Positions 7,641 through 17,395 of a stretch of 64,000 nt of DNA are shown one piece after another (the stretch's first letter is position 1; every line of letters begins with the position of its first letter). The translations under genes and the position numbers were made by a program. Location of the stretch: positions 62,001 to 126,000 of the forward strand of contig JACJYS010000001.1 in NCBI GenBank assembly GCA_020635995.1, in the 5' to 3' direction. The DNA is from Chitinophagales bacterium. GTDB lineage: Bacteria; Bacteroidota; Bacteroidia; Chitinophagales; UBA8649. The notes beneath the pieces were generated by a model. The model was not told the DNA's origin. It did not search any database and saw nothing but the letters and a program-made list of their open reading frames with translations.

Positions 7641-9110
7641 ATGAAACTAAACTGGAAAGTTATTGTTAGTTTTTGGGGTTCTCTGCTTATAATTAATGGC
7701 ATTTTTATGCTGTTTGCTATTATACCGGGTATTTTTCTTGATAATGATTTTGGGTGGAAGGCTCTAATTATATCTGGTATAATTAGTGCTTTTGTGGGTG
7801 CTTTAATGCATTTTTATGCTCGTGGCTATGATAAAAGCGTAGGCAAAAGAGATGGTTTTTTAATTGTTTCATTAGGGTGGGTTTTCCTTACGCTAAGTGG
7901 TTGCTTGCCGTACGTTATTAGTGGCACTATTCCCCATTTATCGGGTGCTATATTTGAAACCATGTCGGGCTACACCACTACAGGAGCTTCTGTACTTAAC
8001 GATATTGAAGCGGTTTCTCCTTCTATTTTAACATGGAGAAGTATAACACACTGGATAGGTGGTATGGGAATAATTGTGCTTACTGTTGCCATTTTGCCTA
8101 TATTGGGCGTAGGTGGCATGCAGTTGTTTTCTGCTGAAGCTCCGGGCGTAACTACCGATAAACTACACCCTAGAATTACAGATACCGCTAAAAGACTTTG
8201 GATTATTTATGTAGGACTAACTTTAGCAGAAACCATTTTACTTAAAATAGCTGGTATGACTTGGTTTGATGCCGTAAATCACAGCATGGCTACAGTTTCT
8301 ACAGGAGGTTTTTCTACAAAAAATGCCAGTATTGCTGCTTTTGAAAGTCCTTTAATACAGTATATTATTATCTTTTTTATGTTTGCTTCGGGGGTAAATT
8401 TTGCATTAACCTACTGGGGTTTAAAAGGCAAATTAGACAAAATATATAAAAATGAAGAGTTTAGATTTTATTTTCTATTTACACTAATTGTTACCTTATT
8501 TTGCACTTTTATTATAATGCACAATGGCTCTACTGGCTGGAATTTAGAAGAATCTTTTAGAAACAGTTTATTTCAAGTAATAGCATTTATAACTACCACA
8601 GGCTTTGTTTCTGCCGATTTAACCAACATACAAGGAGCCACAGTGCTAAAAATAATTTTCTTTTTATTGCTTTTTATAGGTGGCAGTGCCGGTTCTACAG
8701 CCGGGGGAATAAAAATAGTAAGACATTTAGTTATTCTTAAAAATAGCATTAAAGAGTTTAAGCGATTGCTTCATCCATCGGGTATTATTCCTGTAAAATA
8801 CAATGGTAGCTCAGTACACGGAAGAATTACTTTTAATGTAATGGCTTTTGTAATTATTTATTTAACCATTTTTGCCGTAGGTAGTTTAGTTATGGCAGTA
8901 ACAGGTTTAGATTTTGAAACAGCTATGGGAGCTTCAGCCACCAGCTTAGGCAATGTGGGTCCCGCCATTGGAGACGTGTGTCCTGTATGCAATTTTGCCG
9001 ACATTACACCTTTTGGAAAAATATTTTTATCGGTACAAATGCTTATTGGGCGTTTAGAAATTTTTACCGTAATAATGATATTTACGCCTTTCTTTTGGAG
9101 TAGGCATTAA
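7641..9110 (+). CDS. trkH: Trk potassium transporter membrane subunit TrkH
   Basis: 489 residues of multi-pass membrane protein. Seen: the four pore-loop filters of the SKT family, 'MSGYTTTGASV', 'MATVSTGGFST', 'FITTTGFVSAD' and 'SLGNVGPAIG', each contributing the selectivity glycine. Also 'GGSAGSTAGGIKIVR' and the C-terminal 'GRLEIFTVIMIFTPFFW'. Known: takes up K+ across the inner membrane with TrkA as cytoplasmic gate. Second gene of the trkAH operon, with a 3-nt gap. Confidence 0.95.
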   Translation: MKLNWKVIVSFWGSLLIINGIFMLFAIIPGIFLDNDFGWKALIISGIISAFVGALMHFYARGYDKSVGKRDGFLIVSLGWVFLTLSGCLPYVISGTIPHLSGAIFETMSGYTTTGASVLNDIEAVSPSILTWRSITHWIGGMGIIVLTVAILPILGVGGMQLFSAEAPGVTTDKLHPRITDTAKRLWIIYVGLTLAETILLKIAGMTWFDAVNHSMATVSTGGFSTKNASIAAFESPLIQYIIIFFMFASGVNFALTYWGLKGKLDKIYKNEEFRFYFLFTLIVTLFCTFIIMHNGSTGWNLEESFRNSLFQVIAFITTTGFVSADLTNIQGATVLKIIFFLLLFIGGSAGSTAGGIKIVRHLVILKNSIKEFKRLLHPSGIIPVKYNGSSVHGRITFNVMAFVIIYLTIFAVGSLVMAVTGLDFETAMGASATSLGNVGPAIGDVCPVCNFADITPFGKIFLSVQMLIGRLEIFTVIMIFTPFFWSRH

Positions 9111-9191
9111 GTAATTTTTATTTCTTTAACAGGAGTTTAGTTTATTGTGTTGAGGAAATAAAATACATTTATGCTCTATTGTTTTAGAGAT

Positions 9192-9695
9192 ATGAAATCC
9201 AAACTTATTATAATACTTTTGTTGCACCTATTTTTTCAATCTTGTAGTATTCAGTTTGGCGAAAAAATAATGGATAAATCAGAAGTTAAAGCTTTTTTAT
9301 ATAACGATTATAACTTTGTTAAGTTAGATGAAAAAACATTCAATAAAATAACAGACAAGAATTTATTTATAGTTAATTTTTACAAATATAATTGCCAATC
9401 GCACAATCAGTTAATTAAAAATACTTTTGAAGAATATAAAAAAGTGAAAAGCAATTACAAGCTGATTGTTGTTTTTACAGATAACACAACACCTCTTAAT
9501 AAACAACTTGAATATTTATCGCAATTTTACACTATTAAAGACCTATATTATTTAGATTTTGAAAAATACCGAAAAGGAAATTTACACAAGAAGTTTGAAA
9601 ACTTTTTATGTAATATAAGTGGAAATGAGTGTGTAGAATGCTACAACAAAAATTTTGTTATTAAATTTAATGCTGAAACAAAAAAATGTTTTTAA
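9192..9695 (+). CDS. Lipoprotein of unknown function
   Basis: 167 residues from MKSKLIIILLLHLFFQSCS, a lipoprotein signal with the lipid-anchor Cys in 'FFQSCS'. An ATG seven codons earlier gives a worse signal. The mature part is Lys/Tyr/Asn-rich with Cys residues in 'YNCQSHNQL', 'CNISGNECVECYNK' and a terminal 'KKCF'. The order beta strand (LFIVNFYKYNC) - helix - strand (KLIVVFTD) vaguely recalls a thioredoxin-like fold, but there is no CxxC in the expected place. Its stop is 4 nt before msrB, so it may be co-transcribed with the methionine sulfoxide reductases. Function unknown. Confidence 0.65.
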   Translation: MKSKLIIILLLHLFFQSCSIQFGEKIMDKSEVKAFLYNDYNFVKLDEKTFNKITDKNLFIVNFYKYNCQSHNQLIKNTFEEYKKVKSNYKLIVVFTDNTTPLNKQLEYLSQFYTIKDLYYLDFEKYRKGNLHKKFENFLCNISGNECVECYNKNFVIKFNAETKKCF

Positions 9696-9699
9696 AACA

Positions 9700-10149
9700 A
9701 TGCTAAACTGGAATGATATAATAAAATTTTCTACTCACGGCAATCCTGAGCCAAGCCGTAGAGTGGAAAAAACAGCAGAAGAATGGAAAGCTCAACTAAC
9801 AGAAGAGCAATATAAAATAACCCGACAAAAAGGTACTGAAAGTCCGCACACCGGAGCACTGTGCAATGCGTATGATGCAGGAAAATATGAGTGCGTATGC
9901 TGTGGCGAACCTATGTTTGACTCTACTATTAAATTTAATTCCGGTACAGGGTGGCCAAGTTTTACACAGCCTATTAAAGAAAATGCCATAAAATATCATA
10001 AAGACACTTCTTATGGTATGATAAGAGTTGAAATTTTATGTAATGTTTGCGACAGTCATTTAGGACACGTTTTCCCCGATGGCCCGGCTCCCAGTGGTTT
10101 GCGTTATTGCGTAAATTCGGCATCTATTCAGTTAATAAAAGAAGATTAA
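9700..10149 (+). CDS. msrB: Peptide-methionine (R)-S-oxide reductase MsrB
   Basis: 149 residues from MLNWNDIIKFSTHG; in-frame ATGs upstream lie inside the preceding gene. Seen: two zinc CxxC pairs (C65/C68 in 'YECVCCG', C114/C117 in 'CNVCDSHLGH'), 'SGTGWPSF', and the catalytic Cys137 in 'RYCVNSASI'. Known: reduces the R form of methionine sulfoxide in proteins. No signal peptide. The stop is 2 nt before msrA, so the S- and R-specific enzymes are made together. Confidence 0.95.
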   Translation: MLNWNDIIKFSTHGNPEPSRRVEKTAEEWKAQLTEEQYKITRQKGTESPHTGALCNAYDAGKYECVCCGEPMFDSTIKFNSGTGWPSFTQPIKENAIKYHKDTSYGMIRVEILCNVCDSHLGHVFPDGPAPSGLRYCVNSASIQLIKED

Positions 10150-10151
10150 AA

Positions 10152-10676
10152 ATGGAAAAAGCAGTATTTGGCGGAGGATGTTTTTGGTGTGTAGAAGCCG
10201 TTATTCAAAGATTAAAAGGCGTAGAAAATGTGGTTTCGGGCTATGCGGGAGGCACTGTGCCGGGACACCCAACTTATAAAGAAGTTTGTAGTGGATTAAC
10301 AGGACATGCCGAAGTGGTAGAAGTTACTTTTGACCAAAATATTATTAGTTATAAAGATTTGCTCATGGTATTTATGACCACCCACGACCCTACAACTTTA
10401 AACCGACAAGGAGCAGACGTGGGTACACAATATCGTTCGGTAATATTTTATGCTAATGAACAGCAAAAAGAAACGGCAACACAGGTACTTAAAGAAGTGG
10501 CAGATTATTATGATAATCCTATTGTAACTGAAATAAGTGTGCTAACAAAATTTTATAAAGCAGAAGAAAATCATCAAAATTATTACAACCTACACCCCGA
10601 ACAAGGCTTTTGCCAAATAGTGATTAGTCCTAAAGTGGCAAAACTTAAAAAAATGTATGCCGACAGGCTGAAATAA
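10152..10676 (+). CDS. msrA: Peptide-methionine (S)-S-oxide reductase MsrA
   Basis: 174 residues from MEKAVFGGGCFWCVEAV. The frame extends upstream inside msrB, but the family begins here. Seen: catalytic 'GGCFWC' near the N-terminus, 'VVSGYAGG', 'YKEVCSGLTGHAE', 'HDPTTLNRQGADVGTQYRS' and 'AEENHQNYY'. Known: reduces methionine-S-sulfoxide, free or in protein. Directly follows msrB (2-nt gap) and precedes selO by 45 nt. Confidence 0.96.
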   Translation: MEKAVFGGGCFWCVEAVIQRLKGVENVVSGYAGGTVPGHPTYKEVCSGLTGHAEVVEVTFDQNIISYKDLLMVFMTTHDPTTLNRQGADVGTQYRSVIFYANEQQKETATQVLKEVADYYDNPIVTEISVLTKFYKAEENHQNYYNLHPEQGFCQIVISPKVAKLKKMYADRLK

Positions 10677-10721
10677 AAATTAAAAAGAACTTAGTATTTT
10701 TGTTTACTGTTGATAAATGAA

Positions 10722-12290
10722 ATGACTTTAAGCAAAAATCTACATTTTACTTCTTCATTTACAAATGAACTTCCTGCCGATATAGAAACAGAAAACTATA
10801 CCCGACAAGTAAAAAATGCCGTTTTTTCTTTTGTAAAGCCATATATTTTTGAAAACCCTAAGCTAATTATTGCGTCTAAAGAAATGCTGCAAGAATTAGA
10901 TATAAACGATGCCAATAGCAAGAATTTTTTAAATATTTTTTCGGGCAAAAAATTATTGCCAAATATGCAGCCTTATGCTATGGCTTATGCCGGGCATCAG
11001 TTTGGGCAGTGGGCAGGTCAGCTGGGCGATGGGCGTGCCATTAATTTAGGAGAGCTAAAAGGAAGAAATGCTACATGGCAAGTGCAACTAAAAGGAGCTG
11101 GTGCTACACCATATTCAAGAAATGGAGATGGTTTTGCAGTGCTACGTTCTTCTATTAGGGAGTTTTTAATTAGCGAAGCTATGTATCATTTGGACATTGC
11201 CTCTACAAGGGCATTATGTTTAATAGAAACGGGAGAAAATGTGCTTAGAGATAAATTATACAATGGTAATCCTACATACGAAAAAGGAGCTTTAGTTTGT
11301 CGGGTCTCGCCAAGTTTTATTCGCTTTGGAAATTTTGAACTATTAGCTGCAAGGCAAGATTTAAAGTCTTTAAAACTATTATTAGATTACACTATAAAGC
11401 ACCATTATAGTGAGTTGCTTAAAATAAAAAATGAGAAAGAACACTACATTCAGTTTGTAAGAGCCGTAAGCCAAAATACTCAAAAAATGGTGGTTAACTG
11501 GATGCGAGTAGGTTTTGTACATGCCGTAATGAACACAGATAATATGTCTATTTTAGGCGAAACCATAGACTATGGCCCTTATGGCTGGATAGATAATTTT
11601 GACAGAGCTTGGACACCAAATACTACCGACAAACACGAAAGAAGATACCGTTTCGGCAACCAAATAAATGTGGTACAGTGGAATTTAATGCAGTTAGCTA
11701 ACGCTATTTTCCCATTAATTAATGAATTGCAATCCCTGCAAGAAATTTTAGACGACTACCAAAAAGATGTAGGTATAGCTTTTTATAAAATGCAGTTTGA
11801 AAAATTGGGATTATACACTAAAAACATAGAGGATAAACTTTTTATAGATGAGCTCTTAAACCTTTTAGAATCTTGTGCAATGGATATGACTATTTTTTAT
11901 AGAAATTTAGCAGATTTCACTCATTATGATTCTTTTTATAAAAAACTAAGCGATTATTCTTATGAGCCAAATCTTATAGAAAGCAATAAAGAAAAATGGC
12001 AAAACTGGTTAAAACAATACCAAAATTTTACAGAAAATGAAGGTTTGGATAGTGCAATAAGAAAGGAAAAAATGAACGTTGTAAATCCTAAATATGTACT
12101 TAGAAACTATATGGTACAGCAAGCCATAGAACAAGCCGAAAACAAATCGGATTATAGTTTAATTTTTGAGCTACATGAATTATTAAAAAATCCTTATACA
12201 GAACAAATAGATAAGGAACATTGGTTTGCTAAAAGACCTAATTGGGCTCTTGATAAATTTGGCTGTTCTACTTTAAGTTGTAGTTCTTAA
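10722..12290 (+). CDS. selO: Protein adenylyltransferase SelO (YdiU family)
   Basis: 522 residues from the ATG at 10722; a TTG four codons upstream is in frame but the ATG fits the family. Seen: 'MAYAGHQFGQWAGQLGDGRA', 'LKGAGATPYSRNGDGFAVLRSS', 'REFLISEAMYHL', 'GFVHAVMNTDNMSILG', 'DYGPYGWIDNFD' and a C-terminal 'CSTLSCSS'. Known: SelO is an inverted pseudokinase that transfers AMP to proteins during oxidative stress. Vertebrate forms use Sec near the C-terminus; here there are ordinary Cys codons. A TATTTTTG box lies just upstream, so it may also have its own promoter besides reading from msrBA. Confidence 0.93.
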   Translation: MTLSKNLHFTSSFTNELPADIETENYTRQVKNAVFSFVKPYIFENPKLIIASKEMLQELDINDANSKNFLNIFSGKKLLPNMQPYAMAYAGHQFGQWAGQLGDGRAINLGELKGRNATWQVQLKGAGATPYSRNGDGFAVLRSSIREFLISEAMYHLDIASTRALCLIETGENVLRDKLYNGNPTYEKGALVCRVSPSFIRFGNFELLAARQDLKSLKLLLDYTIKHHYSELLKIKNEKEHYIQFVRAVSQNTQKMVVNWMRVGFVHAVMNTDNMSILGETIDYGPYGWIDNFDRAWTPNTTDKHERRYRFGNQINVVQWNLMQLANAIFPLINELQSLQEILDDYQKDVGIAFYKMQFEKLGLYTKNIEDKLFIDELLNLLESCAMDMTIFYRNLADFTHYDSFYKKLSDYSYEPNLIESNKEKWQNWLKQYQNFTENEGLDSAIRKEKMNVVNPKYVLRNYMVQQAIEQAENKSDYSLIFELHELLKNPYTEQIDKEHWFAKRPNWALDKFGCSTLSCSS

Positions 12291-12328
12291 AAGTAATATC
12301 TATTGTTAGTTTAAACTGGTATAAAGCC

Positions 12329-13333
12329 CTAAAATGTTTCGCAGTTCTTGCATAAATCTATCTCATATTTTCTATTTTGAAACATAAGTTTAAGCCAACT
12401 TAAGCGTTTTGGGGTATTATAAATTTGGTATAGCGTACTGGTTTTTAAATTTCCTATTACGCCTCTTGAGTTTAAATCGCTACAGCACACCGTTATATCT
12501 CCATTAGGTAGTAGCACCATTTGTTTCATTAATAAAGTACAACCTATTTTGTGCGGTTTATTTGTAGATTCTACTTCTACTTCTCCTGCCCAGTTATGCA
12601 ATCTTCGTAATTCAAAACTATCGGCTTTTTCCAATACTTCTCTAAATTCCGGATGCATCCAATCTAAAGTAAAAGGCTTTTCGGCAGGTATTATGCTTAC
12701 CGTTTTTAGTGTGGTTTTTGAGTTTTTCTCGTTTCTATAATCAATAAAATCAATGATGTTTCTATAAAAAACAGGCCATTTTGCTCTATCTCGCATAGTT
12801 TCAAAAGCTTCAGGCGTGCCACCATCTAAACTTACCATCATTTCATCTACTATGTCTAAATCTACAAGCTGTACCGATACTTTTTTACGAAGCAACGTGG
12901 CATTTGTTAGTAAAATAACCTTAGGAAAACGCACACCTTTTTCCTTAAATTTTTGTTTGTAGCTCTTTATTAGTTCTAACAATTCAAAACGCTTGGGATG
13001 TAATAGTGTTTCTCCTGCATTATAAAGTTGCAGGCGTTCTACGGTATGGAATCTTTTATCGGTTAATAATTGAATTAACAAACTTTCTAAAGTTTGCTCT
13101 TCAATAAAAGTTCTTGGTTTTGTGTGGTCTAAAGAGCAAAATTTACATCTTAAATTACACTCACTTGAAAACTCAACATTTACCTCTTTAATAGAACTTT
13201 TGGCTGTTAAATGAAATTGATAATGCCATAAATAGTTAAAAACATAAGACATTCCTTGAAAAAACTCAATAGTTTTCCAAACTAACGAATTATTATATAA
13301 CGTATTTTTAATATAGTGTTTTGAGATTTCCAT
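12329..13333 (-). CDS. Radical SAM/SPASM domain enzyme
   Basis: 334 residues. Seen: the radical-SAM cluster motif 'CNLRCKFC' (C59, C63, C66) after 'VNVEFSSE', a TIM-barrel core ('ILLTNATLL', 'MVSLDGGTPEAFE'), and a C-terminal SPASM-type Cys set ('IGCTLLMKQMVLLPNGDITVCC', 'LCKNC') for an extra iron-sulfur cluster. Known: such enzymes modify peptides, or use other substrates; this one has no peptide precursor gene beside it that I can see. It converges on selO with 38 nt between. Substrate unknown. Confidence 0.85.
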   Translation of the reverse strand: MEISKHYIKNTLYNNSLVWKTIEFFQGMSYVFNYLWHYQFHLTAKSSIKEVNVEFSSECNLRCKFCSLDHTKPRTFIEEQTLESLLIQLLTDKRFHTVERLQLYNAGETLLHPKRFELLELIKSYKQKFKEKGVRFPKVILLTNATLLRKKVSVQLVDLDIVDEMMVSLDGGTPEAFETMRDRAKWPVFYRNIIDFIDYRNEKNSKTTLKTVSIIPAEKPFTLDWMHPEFREVLEKADSFELRRLHNWAGEVEVESTNKPHKIGCTLLMKQMVLLPNGDITVCCSDLNSRGVIGNLKTSTLYQIYNTPKRLSWLKLMFQNRKYEIDLCKNCETF

Positions 13334-13380
13334 TTCGGGTTATCAAACACAAAATTACTACTTAAATGGATATTATTACA

Positions 13381-13462
13381 ATTAGAATGAAAATAAAAGA
13401 TAAATTTATCTTTTATTGAGCATTGTTGTTTCTGTTTCATAAAGATTAACCGAACTCAGGTT
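13381..13462 (-). repeat. Solitary end of an ACCTGAGTTC-type element, inside a 248-bp gene-less stretch
   Basis: The reverse complement of 13437-13462 matches the left end of the element at 48128 over about 26 bases (AACCTGAGTTCGGTTAATCT and on) and then continues with a near match (ATGAAACAGAA versus ATGGAACAGAA). I do not find a partner end, so this looks like a truncated copy. It also includes a 20-bp perfect palindrome built on AAAAGATAAA/TTTATCTTTT. Nothing else is evident in 13334-13581. Confidence 0.6.
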
Positions 13463-13581
13463 ATAAATTAAAAGCTTTAATGAGCTTCCGTATATTTAAT
13501 TAGCTCATTATCACATTATCTAATGTCGGTTTTCTACAAGTCTATTAAAAAGTCTATATATTTGCTATACAAGCACACGTT

Positions 13582-14136
13582 TTGAATAGAAACTCACTTT
13601 TTCATTTAAGTATTTTTACGCTATTGGGTTTTCCGTTGGTAGCGTTTATTTTATTGCATTTTAGTAGTAAAATCAATTTTTGGGAGGTAGTAGCTTTATC
13701 TCATCTAAACTTTAAAGCCGTTAGTATTGGATTAGGAATAGGCCTGGCTGGTGCTTTGCTGGGTTTATTGCTTATTCATATTTTGCCCGATAGCAAATTA
13801 AACAATATGCTTGATGGGGTTATGAAAAATCTGGATCCACAGTGGTATCATGTATTATTTTATTCTTTTTGTGCCGGTGTGGGCGAAGAAATATTGTTTA
13901 GAGGTGCTATACAAAGTTTTATACACCTTTGGCCTACGGCTATAGTTTTTGTTGCCATACATGGCTATCTAAACATTAAAGATAAACCCATGTTTGTTTA
14001 TGGCATTTTTCTAATTTTTGTATCTGGAGCTTTTGGTTATTTACATAAATTTTTAGGTATCTATGCTGCTATTGCTGCTCATTTTATTTATGACGTAATT
14101 ATGTTTGGCTATATGAAATTAGCAGATGACAAATAA
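13582..14136 (+). CDS. CPBP-family intramembrane metalloprotease
   Basis: 184 residues, starting at TTG; no ATG exists between the upstream stop (13546) and the first domain residues. Seen: several hydrophobic helices and the three CPBP/Abi motifs, 'GEEILFRGAIQ' (EExxxR), 'FVAIHGYLN' and 'AAHFIYDVIMF'. Known: family members are homologues of eukaryotic Rce1 prenyl-protease; in bacteria most roles are unknown. It has a shorter C-terminus than the second CPBP protein at the right end of the window. It converges on ligA. Confidence 0.85.
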   Translation: MNRNSLFHLSIFTLLGFPLVAFILLHFSSKINFWEVVALSHLNFKAVSIGLGIGLAGALLGLLLIHILPDSKLNNMLDGVMKNLDPQWYHVLFYSFCAGVGEEILFRGAIQSFIHLWPTAIVFVAIHGYLNIKDKPMFVYGIFLIFVSGAFGYLHKFLGIYAAIAAHFIYDVIMFGYMKLADDK

Positions 14137-14229
14137 AAAAGTCTGCAATTAATAAAAACCACATACCTTTCTCATGTTTTCTGTATTGGGTAACCCGAGA
14201 TAATTTTTGTTAGAACTTGGTAAACAAAA

Positions 14230-16311
14230 TTAATCATTTATCATCTCTAAAAATTCATCTTCCGTTAAAACAGCAATACCCAATTTATTAGCTTTCTCTA
14301 ATTTGCTTCCTGCTTTTTCTCCTGCTACCAAATAATTCAATTTTGCACTTACGCCACTTAAATTTTTACCTCCGTTTTCTTCTACCATTTCTTTGGCTTG
14401 ATCGCGGTTAAAACGAATTAACGTGCCGGTAAACAAAAAAGTAAGCCCATCCAATTTATTGCTTTTAAGTTGATTATCTTCTTCCGTTTTCTCTGTTTTA
14501 ACGCCCAATTCTTTTAAACGGATAATTAATTGCTGATTTTCGTAATTGTTAAAAAACGAATAAATACTTTCCGCTACTTTTGGACCCACATCTTCCAATT
14601 CTGCTAATTGTTCTTCTGTCCAGTTTTGTAAATCGCTTATTTTTTGTATGTTTTTTTCCAGCATTTTAGCAGTAGCTGTTCCTATATGTCTAATTCCCAA
14701 AGCCACCAACAAACGCCACAGTGGCTGATTTTTAGATTTTTCAATTCCCTCTTTTAAATTGGCAACAGATTTTTCTTTCCACCCATCTAAAGACAATATT
14801 TTATCATAATCTAAAGTGTATATATCTTCTATATTTTTTATAAAATCTTCTTGCATAAACCGCTTTACTATATCCTTGCCTAAGCCGTCAATATCCATAG
14901 CTCCTTTGCTTACAAAATGTATAATGCGTTCTTCTGCCTGGGCAGGACATTCTGCATTTTCGCAACGGAAAACGGCTTCTCCTTCCGGGCGAACCAAAGC
15001 AGCCTGACACGATGGACATTTAGTAGGGAAAATCACAGCTTGCACATCTTTTCGCTTGCTTACATCTACACCCGCAATGTACGGAATAACATCTCCTGCT
15101 CGTTCCACAAAAACAAAATCGCCAATGTGTATGTCTTTTTCTACAATAAAATCAGCATTGTGCAATGATACGGAAGATACCGTAACGCCAGCTAAACGCA
15201 CGGGTTGCAACTTGGCTACGGGCGTAACAGCCCCCGTTCTACCTACTTGATAATCAATATTTAACAACTGTGTTATAGCTTGCCTTGCTTTAAATTTATA
15301 GGCAATTGCCCAACGAGGGTGATGTGCCGTAGCTCCTAAAATATTTTGTAAAGCCAAATCATTTACTTTTATAACCATACCGTCTATTTCATAGTTATAA
15401 TCATCTCTTTTAGCTTCCCAAGTGGCACAAAAACTTACCACTTCATGTATGTTATGCACTTCTATTTTTTCTTCTTTTGGAATTTGAAAACCCAATTTTC
15501 CTAACATTTCTATATTGTCAAAATGCTTAGTGAATTTTTCTCCTAAAAGATTATTCCCTTCTTTATCAATCACATAAGCTATTTGATAAATGAAAGCTTC
15601 TAAATTTCTTTTAGCTACTTCTTGTGGTTCTTTCATTCGCAACGAACCCGAAGCGGTATTTCTTGAATTTTGAAACACTTTTAATCCCTCTTGCTCTCGC
15701 TGTAAATTCATTTTTTCAAAAGCATCATTTTCTATAATCACTTCGCCACGCAATTCAATTTTTTGAATGCCGTACTTGGAAAAAGCGGCTGTATGTGGCA
15801 CATATTTTATTTGCTTGGCATTAAGAGTTATGTCTTCGCCTTCTATACCGTTTCCTCTGGTGGCAGCTCGCACTAATATATCATTTTCATAAATTAAAGC
15901 AATGCTTGCTCCGTCAAATTTAGGTTCTACACAATAAGAAATATCCGCTCTATTACTCAGTTTTTTTACACTTTCATCAAAAGCAAGTAAATCTTCTGCA
16001 TTGTAAGAATTGGCTAAAGAAAGCATAGGCACAGTGTGCTGTACGGTAGTAAATTCATTAGTAAGTGCTTGTGCTACTTTTTGCGTAGGTGAATCGGGTG
16101 TAATTAACTCAGGATGAGCTTCTTCTAAAGTTTTTAATGCTTTAAATAAAGTGTCATATTCTTTATCTGAAATACTTGGAGAAGATTGTACATAATAATT
16201 CCAATCGTGAAAACGAATTACGTTTCTTAAATCTTCAATATCTGTAGCGGTTAATTTTTTGTATAACAAATTGTCTGTTGCTACCTGCATTTCTTCTTCG
16301 TTCCAGTTCAT
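14230..16311 (-). CDS. ligA: NAD+-dependent DNA ligase LigA
   Basis: 693 residues, slightly longer than usual at the N-terminus. Seen: the NAD-binding domain Ia ('RFHDWNYYVQ...SDKEYDTLF'), adenylation Lys131 in 'VEPKFDGAS', the OB part ('YQVGRTGAVTPVAKLQPV'), a Cys4 zinc finger ('CPSCQ...CENAECPAQ'), helix-hairpin-helix repeats ('LGIRHIGTATAKML', 'LEDVGPKVAESI') and a C-terminal BRCT domain from 'LDGLTFLFTGTL'. Known: seals nicks in replication and repair. It lies 49 nt downstream of gldB in the same direction. Confidence 0.97.
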   Translation of the reverse strand: MNWNEEEMQVATDNLLYKKLTATDIEDLRNVIRFHDWNYYVQSSPSISDKEYDTLFKALKTLEEAHPELITPDSPTQKVAQALTNEFTTVQHTVPMLSLANSYNAEDLLAFDESVKKLSNRADISYCVEPKFDGASIALIYENDILVRAATRGNGIEGEDITLNAKQIKYVPHTAAFSKYGIQKIELRGEVIIENDAFEKMNLQREQEGLKVFQNSRNTASGSLRMKEPQEVAKRNLEAFIYQIAYVIDKEGNNLLGEKFTKHFDNIEMLGKLGFQIPKEEKIEVHNIHEVVSFCATWEAKRDDYNYEIDGMVIKVNDLALQNILGATAHHPRWAIAYKFKARQAITQLLNIDYQVGRTGAVTPVAKLQPVRLAGVTVSSVSLHNADFIVEKDIHIGDFVFVERAGDVIPYIAGVDVSKRKDVQAVIFPTKCPSCQAALVRPEGEAVFRCENAECPAQAEERIIHFVSKGAMDIDGLGKDIVKRFMQEDFIKNIEDIYTLDYDKILSLDGWKEKSVANLKEGIEKSKNQPLWRLLVALGIRHIGTATAKMLEKNIQKISDLQNWTEEQLAELEDVGPKVAESIYSFFNNYENQQLIIRLKELGVKTEKTEEDNQLKSNKLDGLTFLFTGTLIRFNRDQAKEMVEENGGKNLSGVSAKLNYLVAGEKAGSKLEKANKLGIAVLTEDEFLEMIND

Positions 16312-16360
16312 GTTTGATATTTTACGTTTTTGGTGTTGATGCTATATGTATTTCTTAAAC

Positions 16361-17395
16361 CTATTTCGGTTTATATCTACTTTTGTTTAGTATAGTTTCG
16401 GCAGGTGTATTTATCAGTTGTTGTAATGCTATTTTTTTACCGTCATAAGTGTTTTTCATGTATTGTTGCACTATTTGCCAGCCCACCCAGCTACCCACAT
16501 TTCCGGGTGCTTGCTCTGGCATGCCTGCTGTGGTTGGAGCTTCTCCTATATGTCTTCTTTGCTCCATGTAGTTTTTGGTATAAAATAAATCGTGTTCGTT
16601 ATAAAACTTCCATATTTCTCCCTCCGATTTTTCTACCCAATCTAATTGCTCTTTGGTGTAACCTATCAACATATTTTTATCTTTTTGAGGTTGCATACAT
16701 TCCATAAAATATAAGCGTTTGCCATTTTCTATCATATTGTAAATAAGCGGTTCTGTTTCGGCTAAAGCACTTTTATTAAAATAGGCATTATATAAAACCT
16801 CCATAGCATTGGGCACAATATATACTTGCTCAAAACGGTCAATTAAATAATACGGAAAATCAAAACTTCGGTAATATTTGTAGTCTTTACCTAAATACAT
16901 ATCTAAAGCTATGGCAATGTATGAGGTATCTAAAGTTACAGCATTGTAGCCAAATTCGCTAATAATACTTTTTATGTTGGGAATAGGTTTATTGGGAAAA
17001 TAATATTTAAAATGTTTAAAGGCTTCGCTTAGCTCATTTTCAACTTGCGTTATATCGCCATATACTATTTGAACCGTATCATATAATTCTAACACAGCTT
17101 TATTGCTCAAAAATCTATTTATATCTATCATAGTAGGCGAAATGCTATCGCTTATTTGACCAAATCGCATAACTTGATTGGTATAAAAATCAAAGAACGT
17201 AGTGTCTTTTTGCCTTAAACTGTTTAAAGATGGGTATAAATTATTGGTATCTGATGCAAAAAACTGCTGGTCAAATCTATCTATTTTAATTTGAACATCA
17301 ACTTTTGATACATCAATTTTTTTATAATCGGGTTTGCAAGCAAAAAGAAGTAATATTACTAATACTGAAGTAAAAAAATAATTGGACTTAAACAT
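16361..17395 (-). CDS. gldB: Gliding motility lipoprotein GldB
   Basis: 344 residues. Seen: lipoprotein signal with the anchor Cys in 'LLLFACKPD', then the family opening 'VDVQIKIDRFDQQFF' and a C-terminal 'NVGSWVGWQIVQQYMKN' block typical of GldB. Known: GldB is required for gliding in Flavobacterium and is widely kept in Bacteroidota, including non-gliders. Its exact role is unclear; it is thought to support the GldA/F/G or T9SS machinery. T9SS cargo is encoded next door (17513-19777), so the secretion system is likely active. Probably co-transcribed with ligA. Confidence 0.9.
   Translation of the reverse strand: MFKSNYFFTSVLVILLLFACKPDYKKIDVSKVDVQIKIDRFDQQFFASDTNNLYPSLNSLRQKDTTFFDFYTNQVMRFGQISDSISPTMIDINRFLSNKAVLELYDTVQIVYGDITQVENELSEAFKHFKYYFPNKPIPNIKSIISEFGYNAVTLDTSYIAIALDMYLGKDYKYYRSFDFPYYLIDRFEQVYIVPNAMEVLYNAYFNKSALAETEPLIYNMIENGKRLYFMECMQPQKDKNMLIGYTKEQLDWVEKSEGEIWKFYNEHDLFYTKNYMEQRRHIGEAPTTAGMPEQAPGNVGSWVGWQIVQQYMKNTYDGKKIALQQLINTPAETILNKSRYKPK

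Noticed and set aside
12250..12290. Selenocysteine use in selO
   Set aside because: The C-terminus uses ordinary Cys codons (CSTLSCSS) and a normal stop; no in-frame TGA.
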